From Bacillus sp. FJAT-28004 (GTDB lineage Bacteria > Bacillota > Bacilli > Paenibacillales > Paenibacillaceae), in NCBI RefSeq assembly GCF_001280845.1, contig NZ_LGHP01000002.1, forward strand, positions 319,970-383,969: a stretch of DNA of 64,000 nucleotides. Reading direction: 5' to 3'. Shown piece by piece: positions 61,774-64,000 of the stretch; position 1 is the stretch's first letter; every line of letters begins with the position of its first letter. The notes beneath the pieces are model-generated. The model saw nothing but the letters and a program-made list of their open reading frames with translations. It did not search any database and had not been told where the DNA came from. A program made the translations under genes and the position numbers.

Positions 61774-63036
61774 ATGACAGCAGATTCTAATATTAAACCA
61801 ACCCCGAAACAGCTCGAGTATCAATCCTGGGAATTCGGATTATTTGTGCATTTTGGTCTAAGAACGTTTTATGAAGGATACGTAGATTTTGATCCAAGAG
61901 GCATGTCCCCTGATTTGTTTAACCCGCAGCAATTGGATTGTGAGCAATGGATACGTACGGCGAAGGAAGCCGGAATGAATTATGCTGTACTTACGGCTAA
62001 GCATCATGATGGGTTTTCTAATTGGCCGTCGCAGTATAGCTCGTTCTCTACCAAACAATCCCCTTGGAAGGATGGTAAGGGTGATGTTGTCCGGGAGTTT
62101 GTAGAGGCTTGTCGAAAGTATGATGTAAAGCCTGGTTTATACTATTCTCCTTTTGATGGATCTGCGGATTTCTATAATCAGGATGCAAAGGCTTATGATG
62201 ATTATTTCGTAAATCAAATTACAGAGCTGCTTGGTCAATACGGAGAGATTGATATTCTGTGGTTTGACGGCTGTGGCTCGGAGGATCATGAATATGATTG
62301 GAAACGGATCATCGGAGAAATTCGCCGCCTTCAACCGAATATCTTAATTTTTAATATGGGAGACCCTGATTTCCGGTGGGTGGGGAATGAGGATGGCATT
62401 GCGCCGATTCCTTGCTGGAATGTTGTGGATTCGCTTGAGTTCTCGATCATGACCGAGGAGAAGGAATCATTGCCTGATAAGCTATGGTTGCCTGCGGAAT
62501 GTGATGTGCAGATGCGAGCGAATTGGTTTTATAGCGATAGCGATGAGCATACGGTCAAAAGTCTGGATCAACTCATGGGCTTATACTATTATTCTGTAGG
62601 GCGCGGTACGAATTTGCTGCTGAATATCGGTCCGGACAGACAAGGCTTACTGCCTTCAAAAGACGTAAGCCGCCTGGCTGCAATGGGCGCAGAAATACGA
62701 AGCAGATTTGACAACCCCATCGCGACCTTGGAGCAATGTATACAGAACCAGAATGAATGGGTTTATGAGCCTGCTCATTCACATATGCTTGATCATATTG
62801 TTATTCAAGAGGATTTATCTTCGGGAGAACATATTCTGAATTTTCAAATCAATATCATGACAGAAAAATCGCATCGAACCATAACCGTATATGAGGGACA
62901 GAACATCGGTCATAAAGCTATTGTACGATTTCCGCCGGTTAAAGTTCGAAGCGTCTCTCTTACGGTGACAAAGGCGAAAGGCGAGCCTTCTATTAAGGAG
63001 TTATCATTTTACTATGTTGGGGAAATTGGAAATTAG
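61774..63036 (+). CDS. Alpha-L-fucosidase, glycoside hydrolase family 29
   Basis: A 420-residue cytoplasmic enzyme (no signal peptide) that releases L-fucose. Family pattern: 'WEFGLFVHFGLRTFYEGY', 'YAVLTAKHHDGFSNWPS', 'KPGLYYSPFDG', and the nucleophile Asp in 'GEIDILWFDGCGSEDHEY' (about residue 165). The C-terminal beta-sandwich is present. GAGGTG lies about 9 bp before the ATG at 61774; the in-frame TTG at 61765 is rejected. It stands alone with its own terminator and a convergent LacI-type regulator, and would feed L-fucose to the oxidative pathway at 45.7-48.3 kb. Confidence 0.92.
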   Translation: MTADSNIKPTPKQLEYQSWEFGLFVHFGLRTFYEGYVDFDPRGMSPDLFNPQQLDCEQWIRTAKEAGMNYAVLTAKHHDGFSNWPSQYSSFSTKQSPWKDGKGDVVREFVEACRKYDVKPGLYYSPFDGSADFYNQDAKAYDDYFVNQITELLGQYGEIDILWFDGCGSEDHEYDWKRIIGEIRRLQPNILIFNMGDPDFRWVGNEDGIAPIPCWNVVDSLEFSIMTEEKESLPDKLWLPAECDVQMRANWFYSDSDEHTVKSLDQLMGLYYYSVGRGTNLLLNIGPDRQGLLPSKDVSRLAAMGAEIRSRFDNPIATLEQCIQNQNEWVYEPAHSHMLDHIVIQEDLSSGEHILNFQINIMTEKSHRTITVYEGQNIGHKAIVRFPPVKVRSVSLTVTKAKGEPSIKELSFYYVGEIGN

Positions 63037-63078
63037 CTTTCTTCCATATTCCTTTCCCGGAATATCAATGGCGGTAAT

Positions 63079-63115
63079 AAAGCAGCTCTTCCTCAACAGA
63101 GGAGGGGCTGCTTTT
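63079..63115 (+). terminator. Intrinsic terminator after the fucosidase gene
   Basis: AAAGCAGCTCTTCCTC AACA GAGGAGGGGCTGCTTT with a few mismatched or G-U positions in the stem, followed by TTGCT. Confidence 0.85.
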
Positions 63116-63169
63116 GCTCTATTAGTCTAACTTTTCGTTTTTCATGGCGCGTGATTAGGTGTGTTTTGT

Positions 63170-64000
63170 TTAAGTTGAACTACGTATGACTAAATGTGTA
63201 GGTAAAATAACCTTCTTCGGCAGCAGGGTATTTCCATTTAATCGCTCTAATAAAAGGTCGACGGCGACCATGCCAATTTCCTCGGTTGGCACATCAATTG
63301 TAGATAGAGGAGGATTGGAGTACTTGGATACTTCAATATTGGAAAGGCCAATAACAGCCACTTCATCAGGAACAGAGACACTATTGTTATATAAGCTGTT
63401 AAGGGCTGCCATAGCCATTAAATCACTGGCAGCAAAAAAAGCAGTAGGTAGATTATTTGTTTTGCATAAATGATTGATTTTATCTATACAAACAACTTCA
63501 TCCCATAAACAATCTATAATCCAATCGGGATTTACAGACATTCCGGCAGCATGCATGGTGGAATAGTACCCTTGATAGCGCCGACTTTCTTTTAAGTTGC
63601 TCTTTAATCCGCTTCCGCCTATATATCCAATATTCGTATGGCCTTTTTCAATAAGATGGCTTACTGCCAGAGAAGCAACATTGTAATGATCATAGCCTAC
63701 ATTATCGATATCCAAGCGTTCGGTATCGATGCCAACAATATGCGGAACCTGCTTGCGAACATACTCGTATGTTTCGCTATTTAAAGACTCCATTAGGATA
63801 AGGCCTGTAATAGATTCACTAAATGTATTAAACAAGATCTTCTTATCATCTAACTCTGGTCCAGTTCGAATAAAGGAAATATTGTACCCTGCGTGAAGCA
63901 ATCGCTCTTCTACACCGGACAATATAGACATGAAATAAGGATCGTTATACTTATTTTTTGTAACACTTAATACACACCCTATTTTGATGTGTGCTTTGTT
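63170..64000 (-). CDS. LacI family transcriptional regulator, 5' end outside window
   Basis: The minus-strand frame is open to the right window edge; the visible 277 codons cover the periplasmic-binding-protein-like sensor domain ('IKIGCVLSVTKNKYNDPYFM' at the start, 'GIDTERLDIDNVGYDHYNVA', 'HLIEKGHTNIGYIGGSG', 'FFAASDLMAMAALNSLYNN', 'LSTIDVPTEEIGMVAVDLLL'). The DNA-binding HTH lies outside. It is convergent to the GH29 gene. It may sense a sugar such as fucose or galactose, but this is inference from location. Confidence 0.93.
   Translation of the reverse strand, partial: NKAHIKIGCVLSVTKNKYNDPYFMSILSGVEERLLHAGYNISFIRTGPELDDKKILFNTFSESITGLILMESLNSETYEYVRKQVPHIVGIDTERLDIDNVGYDHYNVASLAVSHLIEKGHTNIGYIGGSGLKSNLKESRRYQGYYSTMHAAGMSVNPDWIIDCLWDEVVCIDKINHLCKTNNLPTAFFAASDLMAMAALNSLYNNSVSVPDEVAVIGLSNIEVSKYSNPPLSTIDVPTEEIGMVAVDLLLERLNGNTLLPKKVILPTHLVIRSST

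Noticed and set aside
1..64000. CRISPR arrays, tRNA or rRNA genes, intact transposases
   Set aside because: No regularly spaced repeats, no cloverleaf-type sequence and no transposase frame could be supported when reading both strands.

Overview
The window looks like a chromosomal segment of a low-to-mid GC Gram-positive, spore-forming bacterium of the Paenibacillus type. The signs are strong AGGAGG-type ribosome binding sites, YesM/YesN-type two-component systems beside carbohydrate ABC importers that lack their own ATPase, very large secreted proteins ending in S-layer homology (SLH) domains, and a remnant of the sporulation sigma factor gene sigK. The species assignment is inference.

Layout. 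0-8 kb is mixed: the 3' part of an AraC regulator, a phytanoyl-CoA-dioxygenase-like enzyme, a lysine riboswitch with terminator driving a LysP-type permease, a divergent WYL regulator / VOC protein pair around an inverted repeat, a ClC-type channel, and a truncated, frameshifted sigK remnant. 8-48 kb is a large glycan-use locus. It contains two regulator + ABC importer sets (yesNM with a binding protein and two permeases; an 785-aa membrane AraC regulator with two permeases and a binding protein). It also has three giant secreted right-handed beta-helix proteins (1521, about 1830 and 1681 aa), GH35 and GH43 glycosidases, an aldo/keto reductase, a Gfo/Idh/MocA oxidoreductase, a deoxysugar mutarotase, and an SDR - FAH hydrolase - lactonase operon. 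Together with a GH29 alpha-L-fucosidase at 61.8 kb, these fit uptake of a fucose- (or rhamnose-) bearing plant glycan. The 6-deoxysugar would then be oxidised without phosphorylation: sugar, lactone, acid, (dehydratase not in the window), 2-keto-3-deoxy acid, 2,4-diketo-3-deoxy acid, pyruvate and lactate.

48-58 kb carries a DsbA/SpxH-like protein divergent from a TetR regulator, then the anaerobic genes pflB-pflA and, convergent to them, nirB-nirD-nirC. Fnr/Rex-like palindromes lie upstream of both operons. Between these operons lies a 5' remnant of a group II intron that starts exactly after the pfl terminator. Directly in front of pflB is a decayed adhE fragment whose stop codon overlaps the pflB start. 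58-61 kb is an OmpR-type response regulator, a histidine kinase and a small lipoprotein in one overlapping operon. 61-61.7 kb is a graveyard of gene fragments, followed by the GH29 fucosidase and a LacI-type regulator cut by the window end.

The most interesting points are the putative fucose-glycan system with surface beta-helix enzymes, one of which carries a cohesin, a FIVAR module and a dockerin in the same chain; a roughly 125-bp upstream module shared by the third beta-helix gene and the deoxysugar-catabolic operon; and several well preserved gene or intron scars. No tRNA, rRNA, CRISPR array or intact insertion sequence was recognised.
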